The notes under the pieces: model-generated | The model's database searches: none | What the model saw: the letters and a program-made list of their open reading frames with translations, nothing else | Told to the model about the DNA's origin: nothing | Assembly (NCBI RefSeq): GCF_001439785.1 | Contig: NZ_JYLI01000010.1 | Span: 161,750 to 225,749 of the forward strand | DNA from: Pseudomonas poae | GTDB taxonomy: Bacteria; Pseudomonadota; Gammaproteobacteria; Pseudomonadales; Pseudomonadaceae | Length of the DNA: 64,000 bases | Reading direction: 5' to 3' | Translations under genes and position numbers: made by a program | In this document: in pieces, positions 10,185 to 18,131 of the stretch | How the letters are laid out: the number at the start of each line of letters is the position of its first letter | How positions within the stretch are numbered: position 1 is the stretch's first letter

Positions 10185-10787
10185 ATGTCTGTTGATTCTT
10201 CCCCCCTGCCCTGCTCAGTCCTGCTGCTGTCCGGAGGCCGCGGCCAGCGCATGGGCGGTCAGGACAAGGGCTTGCTGGACTGGCGCGGCCTGCCCCTGAT
10301 CGCCCACCTGCAGCGCCTGGTGCGCCCGTTCACTGATGATCTGATCATCTCGTGCAACCGCAACCAGGAACGGTACGCGCCGTATGCCGATCAATTGGTG
10401 AGCGATGACAGCGCCGATTTTCCCGGGCCCTTGACCGGAATCCGCGTAGGACTGGCCGCCGCACGTCACGGGCATTTGCTGATACTGCCGTGCGACGTTC
10501 CGCAGATCGATGCGCATTTACTTGCCGACCTGCGTCAGATTGCGCAACGCAATCCCAACCTTCCGGTCATGGTTCGTCACGGCGAGTTCTGGGAACCCTT
10601 GATCAGCATCATTCCAACAACCCTCAAGGACGAGGTGGAGCGGGCCTGGGAAAGCGGTGAGCGCAGCCCGCGCAGAGTCTTCCTGCAATGCGGTGCGATC
10701 GGCCTGCAATGCCCGGCCGATGACCCGCGCCTGGCCAACCTGAATACGCCGGACCTGTTGCTCCCGAGCCCCGGCGTGTCAGAATGA
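10185..10787 (+). CDS. mobA: MobA, molybdenum cofactor guanylyltransferase
   Basis: 200 aa. The N-terminal nucleotide-binding loop [18 protein letters not shown] is diagnostic, followed by LPCDVPQID (metal-binding aspartate) and the C-terminal [13 protein letters not shown] motif. MobA adds GMP to Mo-molybdopterin to make the MGD cofactor used by nitrate reductases and related enzymes. ATG at 10185 is preferred, with GGAG at 10176-10179 as ribosome binding site; the same frame is open upstream but there overlaps moaB antisense. Confidence 0.95.
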   Translation: MSVDSSPLPCSVLLLSGGRGQRMGGQDKGLLDWRGLPLIAHLQRLVRPFTDDLIISCNRNQERYAPYADQLVSDDSADFPGPLTGIRVGLAAARHGHLLILPCDVPQIDAHLLADLRQIAQRNPNLPVMVRHGEFWEPLISIIPTTLKDEVERAWESGERSPRRVFLQCGAIGLQCPADDPRLANLNTPDLLLPSPGVSE

Positions 10788-10868
10788 ACCTCGCACAAGG
10801 AACTTGCAGGCGTAGTACACGTCTCAAGGTCAGCCATTAAGAAGCAGTATTCTCTCGGAGACAAACTC

Positions 10869-11090
10869 ATGACTCAACGGACCATCGCCGCTCTCATGCT
10901 TGCACTGGGCCTTGCCACCCTCGCCGGTTGCGCCTCGCCGACAGTGATCACCCTGAATGACGGTCGCGAAATCCAGGCCGTCGATACCCCGTCGTTCGAC
11001 AAGTCTTCGGGCTTCTACGAGTTCGAACAACTGGACGGCAAGCGCACCCGCCTGAATAAAGATCAGGTTCGCACCGTTAAAGAGCTGTAA
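10869..11090 (+). CDS. YgdI/YgdR-family small lipoprotein
   Basis: 73 aa. A lipoprotein signal peptide ends in the lipobox LAGC (Cys21 of the mature site), followed by an SH3-like small domain with ITLNDGREIQAVDTP and GKRTRLNKDQVRTVKEL, the hallmark of the YgdI/YgdR (DUF903) family. Outer- or inner-membrane lipoproteins of this family have no firm function. It is a single gene closed by a strong terminator at 11107-11131. Confidence 0.92.
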   Translation: MTQRTIAALMLALGLATLAGCASPTVITLNDGREIQAVDTPSFDKSSGFYEFEQLDGKRTRLNKDQVRTVKEL

Positions 11091-11106
11091 GCCACGGCTT
11101 GCACAC

Positions 11107-11131
11107 AAGGCCCGCCTCGCGCGGGCCTTTT
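11107..11131. terminator. Terminator between the lipoprotein and the pseudouridine synthase
   Basis: Hairpin AAGGCCCGC-CTC-GCGGGCCTT pattern with a run of T after it on the plus strand and A before it. It lies between two converging genes and can serve both. Confidence 0.85.
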
Positions 11132-11143
11132 CGTATGCGCGGG

Positions 11144-12034
11144 TTACCAGTCGAGGGTGATATCGCTGCGAAAGCTGCGAAGTTGCCCGGTGACCGGGTC
11201 GATAAACCGTACGCCCTGGGCCAGCAGCTTGAGAGGGTTGGCGTAGTCGTCCTCGGCATCCTTGACCACGTCCGGATAGAACGGATCATTGCAGATACTC
11301 GCGCCGAGCGCGGTCATGTGTACGCGCAGCTGGTGCTTCTTGCCGGTGACGGGAAACAGGCCGTAACGCCATAACCCGGCATTCTTTTCGCGCACTTGCA
11401 CCGACGTTTCGGTATTGCTGACGCCAGGCCCTTCCTGCATGCGAAAGAACGGTTCGCCCTCCACGAGACGACTTTTGTGCACCAGAGGAAAGACGAGATT
11501 CGGTAAGGCAGGGGCGATGGCTTCGTAGAATTTGTCGATGCGCCGCGTGGGAAACAGTTGCTGATAGGCCGAGCGGCTCTGAGGGTTGGCAGAAAACAGC
11601 ACCAGCCCGGCGGTGTGTCGGTCAATCCGATGCAAGGGCACCAGCGACGGGTTGTCCAGGCGATGAATCAGACGGCGTAACAGGGTCTGTTCGACGTACT
11701 CACCGGCGGGCGTCACCGGCAAAAAATGCGGTTTGTCGGCGACCACCAGATGCTCGTCGGCGTAGAGGATGGTTTCCTGCACCGGAATCACTTTCTCGTT
11801 GGGTACTTCACGAAAGTAATGGATGCACAGCCCTTCCCTGTATGGCAGTTGCGTGTCGATCGGCTTGCCATTGCTGTCCAGCACCCGGCCACGGGCAATG
11901 CGGTCAAGCCATTGCTCACGGCTGATCGCCGGGAAATGCGCGCACAGGCATTCAAGCACCGTCGGCCAACGGCCGGGGGGCAAATACAAGGTACTGGCTT
12001 GGTGCCGGGAAGCAGAAAAACCTGAAGTGGACAT
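11144..12034 (-). CDS. RluA-family RNA pseudouridine synthase
   Basis: 296 aa. An N-terminal S4-like region (about 20-75, with REQWLDRIARGRV) is followed by the RluA catalytic domain with HRIDRHTAGLVLFS, where Asp138 is the nucleophilic aspartate, and the C-terminal GKKHQLRVHM motif. It isomerises uridine to pseudouridine in rRNA or tRNA; which site cannot be told from sequence alone. The start at 12034 gives MSTSGFSASR; the frame upstream lies antisense-free but overlaps the next minus-strand gene and is not needed for the fold. Confidence 0.9.
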   Translation of the reverse strand: MSTSGFSASRHQASTLYLPPGRWPTVLECLCAHFPAISREQWLDRIARGRVLDSNGKPIDTQLPYREGLCIHYFREVPNEKVIPVQETILYADEHLVVADKPHFLPVTPAGEYVEQTLLRRLIHRLDNPSLVPLHRIDRHTAGLVLFSANPQSRSAYQQLFPTRRIDKFYEAIAPALPNLVFPLVHKSRLVEGEPFFRMQEGPGVSNTETSVQVREKNAGLWRYGLFPVTGKKHQLRVHMTALGASICNDPFYPDVVKDAEDDYANPLKLLAQGVRFIDPVTGQLRSFRSDITLDW

Positions 12035-12101
12035 GCGTAAGGCCTTGACTGAAACAGCTGGCATTATCCCGCATGGAGCGGGATTGAGCCTAGGGCAGAT
12101 C

Positions 12102-12437
12102 TCAGGCCTTGGCCAATTGCGCACGCAGAACCGGTGAAGCACTGGCCGCTTCGGTGAATTCCTTGAGCCAGCGCAACACGTCCACCGCTTCCCAGCGGCC
12201 AGGATCGTAGAGCGCGTATAACAAGCCCTGGTAACCCACCACATCCAGCTGCTTGTGATAACCGGCGCGCTGAAACAGTGCCTCGATTTCCGCAAAGCAG
12301 GTGTTGAAATGCACTTTGTTAAACGGCGTCTTGCCTTCCGTGACCAAGCCATCCAGGCGCAGCTCGTTCACCGCATCGCGCACGATGTCGGCGGACATGC
12401 GATTGACGCTGCTTTTCAATTGTTCAACATTCACCAC
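12102..12437 (-). CDS. Conserved hypothetical protein
   Basis: 111 aa, GTG start at 12437 preceded by GAGGGAA. No signal peptide or membrane helix. The sequence is amphipathic and mostly helical, with ADIVRDAVNELRLDGLV, then a Phe/Cys patch (HFNTCFAEIEALF) and an aromatic stretch (VGYQGLLYALYDPGRW). I do not recognise the family. It is 67 bp upstream of the pseudouridine synthase on the same strand and may share its transcript. Confidence 0.65.
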   Translation of the reverse strand: MVNVEQLKSSVNRMSADIVRDAVNELRLDGLVTEGKTPFNKVHFNTCFAEIEALFQRAGYHKQLDVVGYQGLLYALYDPGRWEAVDVLRWLKEFTEAASASPVLRAQLAKA

Positions 12438-12511
12438 GGGCGTTCCCTCAATTCAATCGCTGTACAAACATACAGTAAAGTAATATTCGGAAATCCGCCA
12501 TGGGCTGCATG

Positions 12512-12748
12512 TCAGCCAAGGAAGGCAACCACTTGGGCGGTGTCGAACGGCCAATCCAGTTCGGCGCCCGTGTCCACCCGGCGAAGTACCGGAATCCTTA
12601 GGCCGTAAAGGTCGGTAAGGTCCTGGGGAGCGGTGATATCCACTCGTTCCACCCACAACCCATGTTCGACCAACGGTATGATTTGGGCCTCGGCTATCTC
12701 ACACAGGTGGCAACCCAGGGTGCCGAACAGCTGGCATTCAGGCAGCAT
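12512..12748 (-). CDS. Glutaredoxin-like small thiol protein (DUF836 type)
   Basis: 78 aa, thioredoxin fold in its short glutaredoxin form. The redox motif is GCHLC (Cys13 and Cys16), near the N-terminus after the first strand, and the cis-proline is in LRIPVLRR. Such proteins reduce disulfides or bind small thiols; the substrate is unknown. It is divergent from the ElaB-like operon with about 220 bp between the starts. Confidence 0.85.
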   Translation of the reverse strand: MLPECQLFGTLGCHLCEIAEAQIIPLVEHGLWVERVDITAPQDLTDLYGLRIPVLRRVDTGAELDWPFDTAQVVAFLG

Positions 12749-12968
12749 GGTGCAGGGGACCTGATCGAAAAACAGGCGATCATTTTAAGCGCTTCATTCA
12801 TTCAGCACAGCCTTGCAAAGTTCACGGCCCGCCCGCCCACATTCAGCGCAACCGCGAAGCCTGCGCACCAAGGTACGACAAAAGCTTCAGCAGACAATTA
12901 CACTGAACCTTCGGCAACGCCCGCGACTCGAAACCACACGTACCGATCAGCCAATCACGGAGATAACC

Positions 12969-13283
12969 ATGGCCAGAAAAACAGCACAGACCGCCCAAGA
13001 GATCCTCATGGCGGATTTTCAAACCCTGGTGAGCGATACCGAAAAGTTGCTGGACGACACCGCAATCCTCGCCGGCGACCAGGCTGATGAGCTGCGCAGC
13101 AAGATTCACGAGAGCCTGCTCAAGGCGCGCGAAACCCTGCAAGCCACCGAGGACTCCCTTCGCGAGCGCGGGCAGGCGGCCGTTACCGCGACTGAGGATT
13201 ACGTGCAGGCCAACCCTTGGCAGTCTGTCGGTATTGCTGCCGGCGTTGGCTTTTTGATCGGTCTGCTGGCTACAAGGCGCTAA
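12969..13283 (+). CDS. ElaB/YqjD/DUF883-family membrane-anchored protein
   Basis: 104 aa. A long charged amphipathic helical part (residues 10-80) is followed by the family's glycine-rich C-terminal anchor NPWQSVGIAAGVGFLIGLL ending in two arginines. E. coli YqjD and ElaB of this family bind ribosomes and tether them to the inner membrane in stationary phase. It is first of three tightly spaced genes (4 bp to the next), an arrangement like E. coli yqjD-yqjE-yqjK. Confidence 0.92.
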   Translation: MARKTAQTAQEILMADFQTLVSDTEKLLDDTAILAGDQADELRSKIHESLLKARETLQATEDSLRERGQAAVTATEDYVQANPWQSVGIAAGVGFLIGLLATRR

Positions 13284-13286
13284 ATC

Positions 13287-13676
13287 ATGGCTATCGGCGA
13301 AAGCGGCTCGTCCACGGGCCAAGGTTCGACTTCACGACGTCTGGGCGCAGCCGTACTGGGCTTGCTGCACAGTCACGTCGAGTTGTTCGGCATCGAATTG
13401 CAGGAACAGAAAGCCCGTACCGTCAGCCTGTTGCTGTTCGCCGGTCTGGCGCTGGTGTTTGCGCTGCTGTTACTGGTGGGGCTGTCGACGCTGGTGATGA
13501 TCCTGGTGTGGGACACGGGTTATCGCCTGACCGGCATCATCTGCCTGTGTGTGTTCTACAGCCTGGCTGCAGCCTTCTGCGGGGTGCGTTTGAAAGCGGC
13601 GGTATTCGATGAATCCACGCCGTTCCACGCCACCCTCGAAGAGCTGGCCAATGATCGGGAGCGCCTGTTGCCATGA
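13287..13676 (+). CDS. YqjE-like / phage-holin-superfamily membrane protein
   Basis: 129 aa with two membrane helices (about residues 48-72 and 79-102) and charged N- and C-termini. The block LLHSHVELFGIELQEQKAR is typical of the YqjE/DUF1469 group often labelled phage holin family, though here it is a chromosomal housekeeping gene with no phage context. It is coupled to the next gene by an ATGA overlap. Confidence 0.88.
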   Translation: MAIGESGSSTGQGSTSRRLGAAVLGLLHSHVELFGIELQEQKARTVSLLLFAGLALVFALLLLVGLSTLVMILVWDTGYRLTGIICLCVFYSLAAAFCGVRLKAAVFDESTPFHATLEELANDRERLLP

Positions 13677-14014
13677 GCCGCAATGAAGTTGTAAACACCG
13701 ACTCCCGCCGCGACATGCGCAAGGCATTGATTCGCCTGCGCATGGAAATGCACCGGCAGGAGATTCGCCACGAATCCCAGCAATTGATGGCGCCCCTGCA
13801 CAAGATGCGCGACATGCGCCACAACTGGCAGGACAGCCTGGGCGTGAAACACGCGCCACTGTGGGGTATGGCAGCCGTCACCCTCATGGGGTTCTTCACC
13901 GGCAAGGGCGCCAAAAGCGGCAGCATCAGCAGCGTGACGCGCCTGGTGCGACTGGGCGCCGGCCTGATCCCGCTGATCAAACTGGCGATGGCGGGTGCTT
14001 CACGCAAACGCTGA
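13673..14014 (+). CDS. Hypothetical protein, third gene of the ElaB/YqjE-like operon
   Basis: 113 aa. The first half is strongly charged and helical (DMRKALIRLRMEMHRQEIRHES), then a hydrophobic C-terminal half that could form one or two short membrane segments (WGMAAVTLMGFF and LVRLGAGLIPLIKLAMAG). It occupies the place of yqjK in the E. coli operon but I see no convincing sequence likeness. Transcription ends at the hairpin 14059-14094. Confidence 0.75.
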   Translation: MSRNEVVNTDSRRDMRKALIRLRMEMHRQEIRHESQQLMAPLHKMRDMRHNWQDSLGVKHAPLWGMAAVTLMGFFTGKGAKSGSISSVTRLVRLGAGLIPLIKLAMAGASRKR

Positions 14015-14058
14015 GCGCTGCTGGCTGCATTCTTGCAAGCATCTTCAGAGATAGAAAC

Positions 14059-14094
14059 GGCCCGGCCTCGATATCGAGAGCCGGGCCTTTTTTT
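14059..14094 (+). terminator. Rho-independent terminator
   Basis: Stem GGCCCGGC (14059-14066) pairs with GCCGGGCC (14080-14087), its inner part extended by CTCGATATCGAG, and is followed by seven T. It closes the three-gene operon and lies 22 bp upstream of the EAL gene start. Confidence 0.93.
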
Positions 14095-14116
14095 GCCCAC
14101 GTGCTAAGGAGGCCCC

Positions 14117-15280
14117 GTGATCGACGGGCAACCGCTCGCCTGTTTCCAACCGTTTATCGATACCGCCACCGGACGCATTGCCGGCGTCGAAGCCTTGGGC
14201 CGCCTGCGCCAGGCTGACGGGAGCCTGCAATCGGTGGGCCCGCTGTTTGCCGACCCACGCACGCCGGGGGCGGCCTTGCGTCGCCTGGACCGGCGGATCC
14301 GCGACAACGCCCTGAGCCGCCTGCATGAAGCGCCGCAGGACTGGTTCCTGAGCCTGAATATCTCGCCACGCTGGATCAATCGCCTGCGCCCAGGCCAGGC
14401 GCTGCCGAGTCTGAAACAGCTGCAGAGCCACGCTGTCGACCCACGACGCATCGTGTTCGAGATCACCGAGCTGGGCGGCGATATCCAGCGCCTGGCCGAT
14501 GTAGTGGTGCGTTACCGCGAGGCCGGTGCGCGTATCGCCATTGATGACTTTGGCGCCGGCTATTCCCAGCTCGACCGGGTGCTGGCGTTGCAACCGGACA
14601 TCCTCAAGCTGGACATGCGGCTGTTCCAGGCGGCGGCCGAAGGCGGGCCAAGCAGCGATGTGGTGCGGGCACTGGCGCAGATGGCGGAAAAAACCGGCTG
14701 CTGGATCATCGCCGAAGGCGTGGAAACCGAAGCCCAGTTGAGCTTCGCTCTGGAATGCGGCTCGCGCTATGTGCAAGGCTACCTGTTCGCCCAGGCGCAG
14801 CTGGACTGGTTCGCCACCGACACCTTCGTGCCGCGCTTTGCCCACCTGCGCAACGCGTACGTGCGGCAGAAGCTGGCAGAACGCGGGCGCATCATGCACC
14901 TGCGCGAGCAATTGACGCAACTGATGAGCATCCTGCAGAGCTGGGCCCAGGGCCAGGCGCCGCTGGACCAATTACCGCCCATGGCGGCCTTCCCCTGGCT
15001 GTTGCGGTTCTACCAGTGCGACCGCCACGGCACCCAACTGACACCCAATATCGAATGGCGCGAGTCTGCCTGGCAGGGCGACAGCCGCTACCTGGGCCAC
15101 AACTGGTCATGGCGTCCGTACTTCTACCACTTGCTTGCCGAAGGCTGGGAAGAGCGGCGCCTGATCCTTTCGTCGACCTACCGCGACGCCACCACCAACC
15201 AATACTGCCTCACGGCCGGACAATTCTTCGACAACGGTCAGCGTTTGCTGTTAATCGACATCGATGCGGCCGGCCTGTAG
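14117..15280 (+). CDS. EAL-domain cyclic-di-GMP phosphodiesterase with YkuI-like C-terminal domain
   Basis: 387 aa, GTG start with AAGGAGG at 14106-14112. The EAL domain covers about residues 8-245 and keeps the metal and substrate residues: Glu in VEALGRL, Asn in LSLNIS, Glu in FEITEL, the DDFGAGYS loop, Lys in DILKLD and Glu in AEGVE. It should therefore be an active phosphodiesterase that breaks down c-di-GMP. The remaining 130 residues (including [14 protein letters not shown] and [13 protein letters not shown]) resemble the PAS/Cache-like C-terminal domain of B. subtilis YkuI. No membrane helix, so cytoplasmic. Confidence 0.9.
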   Translation: MIDGQPLACFQPFIDTATGRIAGVEALGRLRQADGSLQSVGPLFADPRTPGAALRRLDRRIRDNALSRLHEAPQDWFLSLNISPRWINRLRPGQALPSLKQLQSHAVDPRRIVFEITELGGDIQRLADVVVRYREAGARIAIDDFGAGYSQLDRVLALQPDILKLDMRLFQAAAEGGPSSDVVRALAQMAEKTGCWIIAEGVETEAQLSFALECGSRYVQGYLFAQAQLDWFATDTFVPRFAHLRNAYVRQKLAERGRIMHLREQLTQLMSILQSWAQGQAPLDQLPPMAAFPWLLRFYQCDRHGTQLTPNIEWRESAWQGDSRYLGHNWSWRPYFYHLLAEGWEERRLILSSTYRDATTNQYCLTAGQFFDNGQRLLLIDIDAAGL

Positions 15281-15351
15281 ATTTTTGCTTGCCCCGCCAG
15301 GGCGGAAACGTGAAGCTGGGCGGGTCATTCACCGCACGGAGAGTAACCGCC

Positions 15352-16683
15352 TTGGATTGGCCCACCCTGCTGACCCGCGAACGTCTTGGAAAACCCCTGC
15401 ACAGCCCGGAAGAACTAGGCCGCAGCCCGTTTCACAAAGACCATGACCGCATCATTTTCTCCGGCGCATTTCGCCGCCTGGGCCGCAAGACCCAGGTGCA
15501 CCCCGTGTCGAGTAACGACCACATCCACACGCGCCTGACCCACTCCCTGGAAGTCAGTTGCGTGGGCCGCTCCCTGGGCATGCGCGTGGGCGAAACCCTG
15601 CGCAGCGCCCTGCCCGACTGGTGCGACCCGAGCGACCTGGGCATGGTGGTGCAATCGGCCTGCCTGGCTCACGACATCGGCAACCCGCCATTTGGCCATT
15701 CCGGCGAAGATGCCATCCGCCACTGGTTCCAGCAGGCCGCAGGCCGCGGCTGGCTGGACGATATGAGCGGCGCCGAGCGCAACGATTTCCTCAATTTCGA
15801 AGGCAATGCCCAGGGCTTTCGCGTACTCACCCAGTTGGAATATCACCAGTTCGACGGTGGCACTCGCCTGACCTACGCCACCTTGGGCACCTACCTGAAA
15901 TACCCCTGGACCGCACGTCACGCCGACGCCCTGGGCTATAAAAAGCACAAGTTCGGTTGTTACCAGAGCGAGTTGCCGATTCTGGAACAGATCGCCCACA
16001 AGCTCGGTCTGCCGCAACTTGAGGAACAACGCTGGGCTCGCCACCCGCTGGTTTACCTGATGGAGGCCGCCGACGACATCTGCTACGCCTTGATCGACCT
16101 CGAAGACGGCCTGGAAATGGAGCTGCTGGAATACGCCGAGGTCGAGTCATTGCTGCTCGACCTGGTGGGCGACGACCTGCCGCAGACCTACCGGCAGCTG
16201 GGTGCCGAGGATTCGCGGCGGCGCAAGCTGGCAATCCTGCGTGGCAAGGCCATCGAACATCTCACCAACGCTGCGGCGCGCGCCTTCGTTGAGCAGCAGG
16301 ACGCCTTGTTGGCCGGTACCCTGCCGGGCGATCTGGTGGAGCACATGCACGGCCCGGCCAAGCGCTGCGTACTGGATGCCAAGGACATGGCGCGCAAGAA
16401 AATATTCCAGGACAAGCGCAAGACCCTGCATGAAATCGGCGCCTACACCACGCTGGAAATCCTGCTGAACGCTTTTTGCGGTGCCGCACTGGAGCAGCAT
16501 GGCGGACGCACGCCGTCGTTCAAGAACCGGCGCATCCTTGACCTGCTGGGCAACAGCGCGCCGGACCCGGCCTGGTCGCTGCACGCTTCTTTCCTGCGAA
16601 TGATCGACTTTATCGCCGGCATGACCGACAGCTACGCCACGCAAATGGCACGGGAGATGACTGGGCGTTCGAGTCCGAAGTGA
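15352..16683 (+). CDS. dgt: Deoxyguanosinetriphosphate triphosphohydrolase-like protein
   Basis: 443 aa HD-domain phosphohydrolase. Metal ligands are visible in [11 protein letters not shown] and the HD pair in [32 protein letters not shown] near the N-terminus is a strong dGTPase signature. The family cleaves dNTPs to nucleoside plus triphosphate. TTG at 15352 is chosen because it gives the family start [15 protein letters not shown] and has GGAGAG about 8 bp upstream; a GTG at 15310 is an alternative. It follows the EAL gene by 71 bp. Confidence 0.93.
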   Translation: MDWPTLLTRERLGKPLHSPEELGRSPFHKDHDRIIFSGAFRRLGRKTQVHPVSSNDHIHTRLTHSLEVSCVGRSLGMRVGETLRSALPDWCDPSDLGMVVQSACLAHDIGNPPFGHSGEDAIRHWFQQAAGRGWLDDMSGAERNDFLNFEGNAQGFRVLTQLEYHQFDGGTRLTYATLGTYLKYPWTARHADALGYKKHKFGCYQSELPILEQIAHKLGLPQLEEQRWARHPLVYLMEAADDICYALIDLEDGLEMELLEYAEVESLLLDLVGDDLPQTYRQLGAEDSRRRKLAILRGKAIEHLTNAAARAFVEQQDALLAGTLPGDLVEHMHGPAKRCVLDAKDMARKKIFQDKRKTLHEIGAYTTLEILLNAFCGAALEQHGGRTPSFKNRRILDLLGNSAPDPAWSLHASFLRMIDFIAGMTDSYATQMAREMTGRSSPK

Positions 16684-16852
16684 CCCTGGGATCAAGCCGC
16701 CTGTTGTGTGAGCAGAAATTGCCTACAGAGCTAACAGAGCGGCCTGATCGAATTCGCGCAGTTATCCAAAGAATAATTGCGCAAGCTTCTGGCCGACTCA
16801 GCGAGTCATTCCCAAGCCCCCTATCGACGATTGACTTCCCCGTGTGCCTTCC

Positions 16853-17248
16853 ATGCCCGCTCGCACCGTTCGCATCCTGTTGGTGGAGGATCATCCCTTT
16901 CAACTCCTGGCCACCCAATGTCTGCTCAAAAGCTTCGGCTTCGAGCACCTGACCCTCGCAGAAAACGCTGAACAAGCCATCCATTCGATGTGCGCGGCCA
17001 ACGCCCCTTTCGATCTCATGCTCTGCGACCAATGCCTGCCTGACCTGCCGGGGCTGGAGCTGGTGGAAATTGCCAGCCGCCAGCATTTCATCACCTCAGC
17101 CATTCTTCTGAGCGGGCTACCGGCAGTGGAGCTATCGAGCCTTACCGTACAGGCTTTGCAACGCGGCCTGCCCATCCTGGGTTACTTGCCCAAGCCATTA
17201 AATAAAGACGAACTTTCCGTTCTGATGGCGCCGCTACTTCAACGCTGA
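16853..17248 (+). CDS. Single-domain response regulator (receiver only)
   Basis: 131 aa consisting of one receiver domain. The acidic pair is in LLVEDHPFQ, the phospho-acceptor is Asp59 in LMLCDQCLPDLPG, the switch serine is in AILLSGLP and the conserved lysine in YLPKPLNK. No output domain follows. It is 256 bp upstream of a BvgA/BvgS-like pair on the same strand and may be a phosphate sink, a c-di-GMP-linked adaptor or a regulator for that system; this is inference from position. Confidence 0.88.
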   Translation: MPARTVRILLVEDHPFQLLATQCLLKSFGFEHLTLAENAEQAIHSMCAANAPFDLMLCDQCLPDLPGLELVEIASRQHFITSAILLSGLPAVELSSLTVQALQRGLPILGYLPKPLNKDELSVLMAPLLQR

Positions 17249-17504
17249 ATGTAGGACTTTAAACATCAAGCTGCGCGAACCCATGAGTTGAAAAACTAAC
17301 GACCTCATCTCGCACTGCCAGTGAAGTTTTCTAATCATAATTTGCTTACACCAGACACTACAACGCCTTACCGCTGCGTAGGTTGCCACCTCTTTTCATG
17401 TAGGAATTTTCCTGTTTTATACCTGTCACCCCCAAGGCTCATGCTCCCCCCTCATCTTCTGAGCTAATGTGCCCGCTTTATTTGCACTCGCATGGAATGA
17501 GATT

Positions 17505-18131
17505 ATGAACACCGTTTTTATCATTGATGATCATCCCGTTATCAGGCTGGCGATTCGAATGTTGCTGGAGCATGAAGGTTATAAAGTCGTCGGTGAAACG
17601 GATAATGGCTGCGACGCCATACAGATGGTGCGCGAATGCATGCCCGACCTGATCATTCTGGATATCAGTATCCCGAAACTGGATGGCCTGGAGGTGCTCT
17701 GCCGTTTCAACGCCATGAACACGTCGATGAAGACCCTGATCCTCACGGCCCAGTGCCCGACCCTGTTCGCCACACGCTGCATGCGCTCAGGTGCCGACGG
17801 CTATGTGTGCAAAGAGGGTGACCTGAGTGAACTGCTGAGCGCCATCCGTGCCGTGCTGTCCGGTTACAACTACTTTCCCAGCCAGGCATTGAACGCCGGC
17901 AACGTGGACGGCAACGACACCGAGGAACTTGAATTATTTAAAATGGTAAATGACCGGGAACTGATGGTCTTGCAACTTTTTGCACAGGGTCGCACTAACA
18001 AGGAAATAGCTAAAGGTATGTTTTTAAGTAATAAAACCGTAAGCACTTATAAAAAACGACTCATGCAAAAATTGAAAGCGAAGTCCTTGGTAGAACTTAT
18101 CGAGATGGCAAAACGAAACGCGCTAGTGTGA
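17505..18131 (+). CDS. BvgA/EvgA-like response regulator, LuxR-type output
   Basis: 208 aa. Receiver domain with Asp53 in LIILDISIPKLDG, then a LuxR-type helix-turn-helix (about 145-205) with DRELMVLQLFAQGRTNKEIA and LSNKTVSTYKKRLMQKL. The ATG at 17505 gives the family start MNTVFIIDDHPVIR. The stop overlaps the start of the hybrid kinase (GTGTGA at 18126-18131), so the two are translationally coupled, as in bvgA-bvgS. Confidence 0.93.
   Translation: MNTVFIIDDHPVIRLAIRMLLEHEGYKVVGETDNGCDAIQMVRECMPDLIILDISIPKLDGLEVLCRFNAMNTSMKTLILTAQCPTLFATRCMRSGADGYVCKEGDLSELLSAIRAVLSGYNYFPSQALNAGNVDGNDTEELELFKMVNDRELMVLQLFAQGRTNKEIAKGMFLSNKTVSTYKKRLMQKLKAKSLVELIEMAKRNALV

Noticed and set aside
13287..13676. 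Holin-like protein as a sign of a prophage
   Set aside because: It belongs to the YqjE-type operon with an ElaB/YqjD-like gene; no other phage genes are near.
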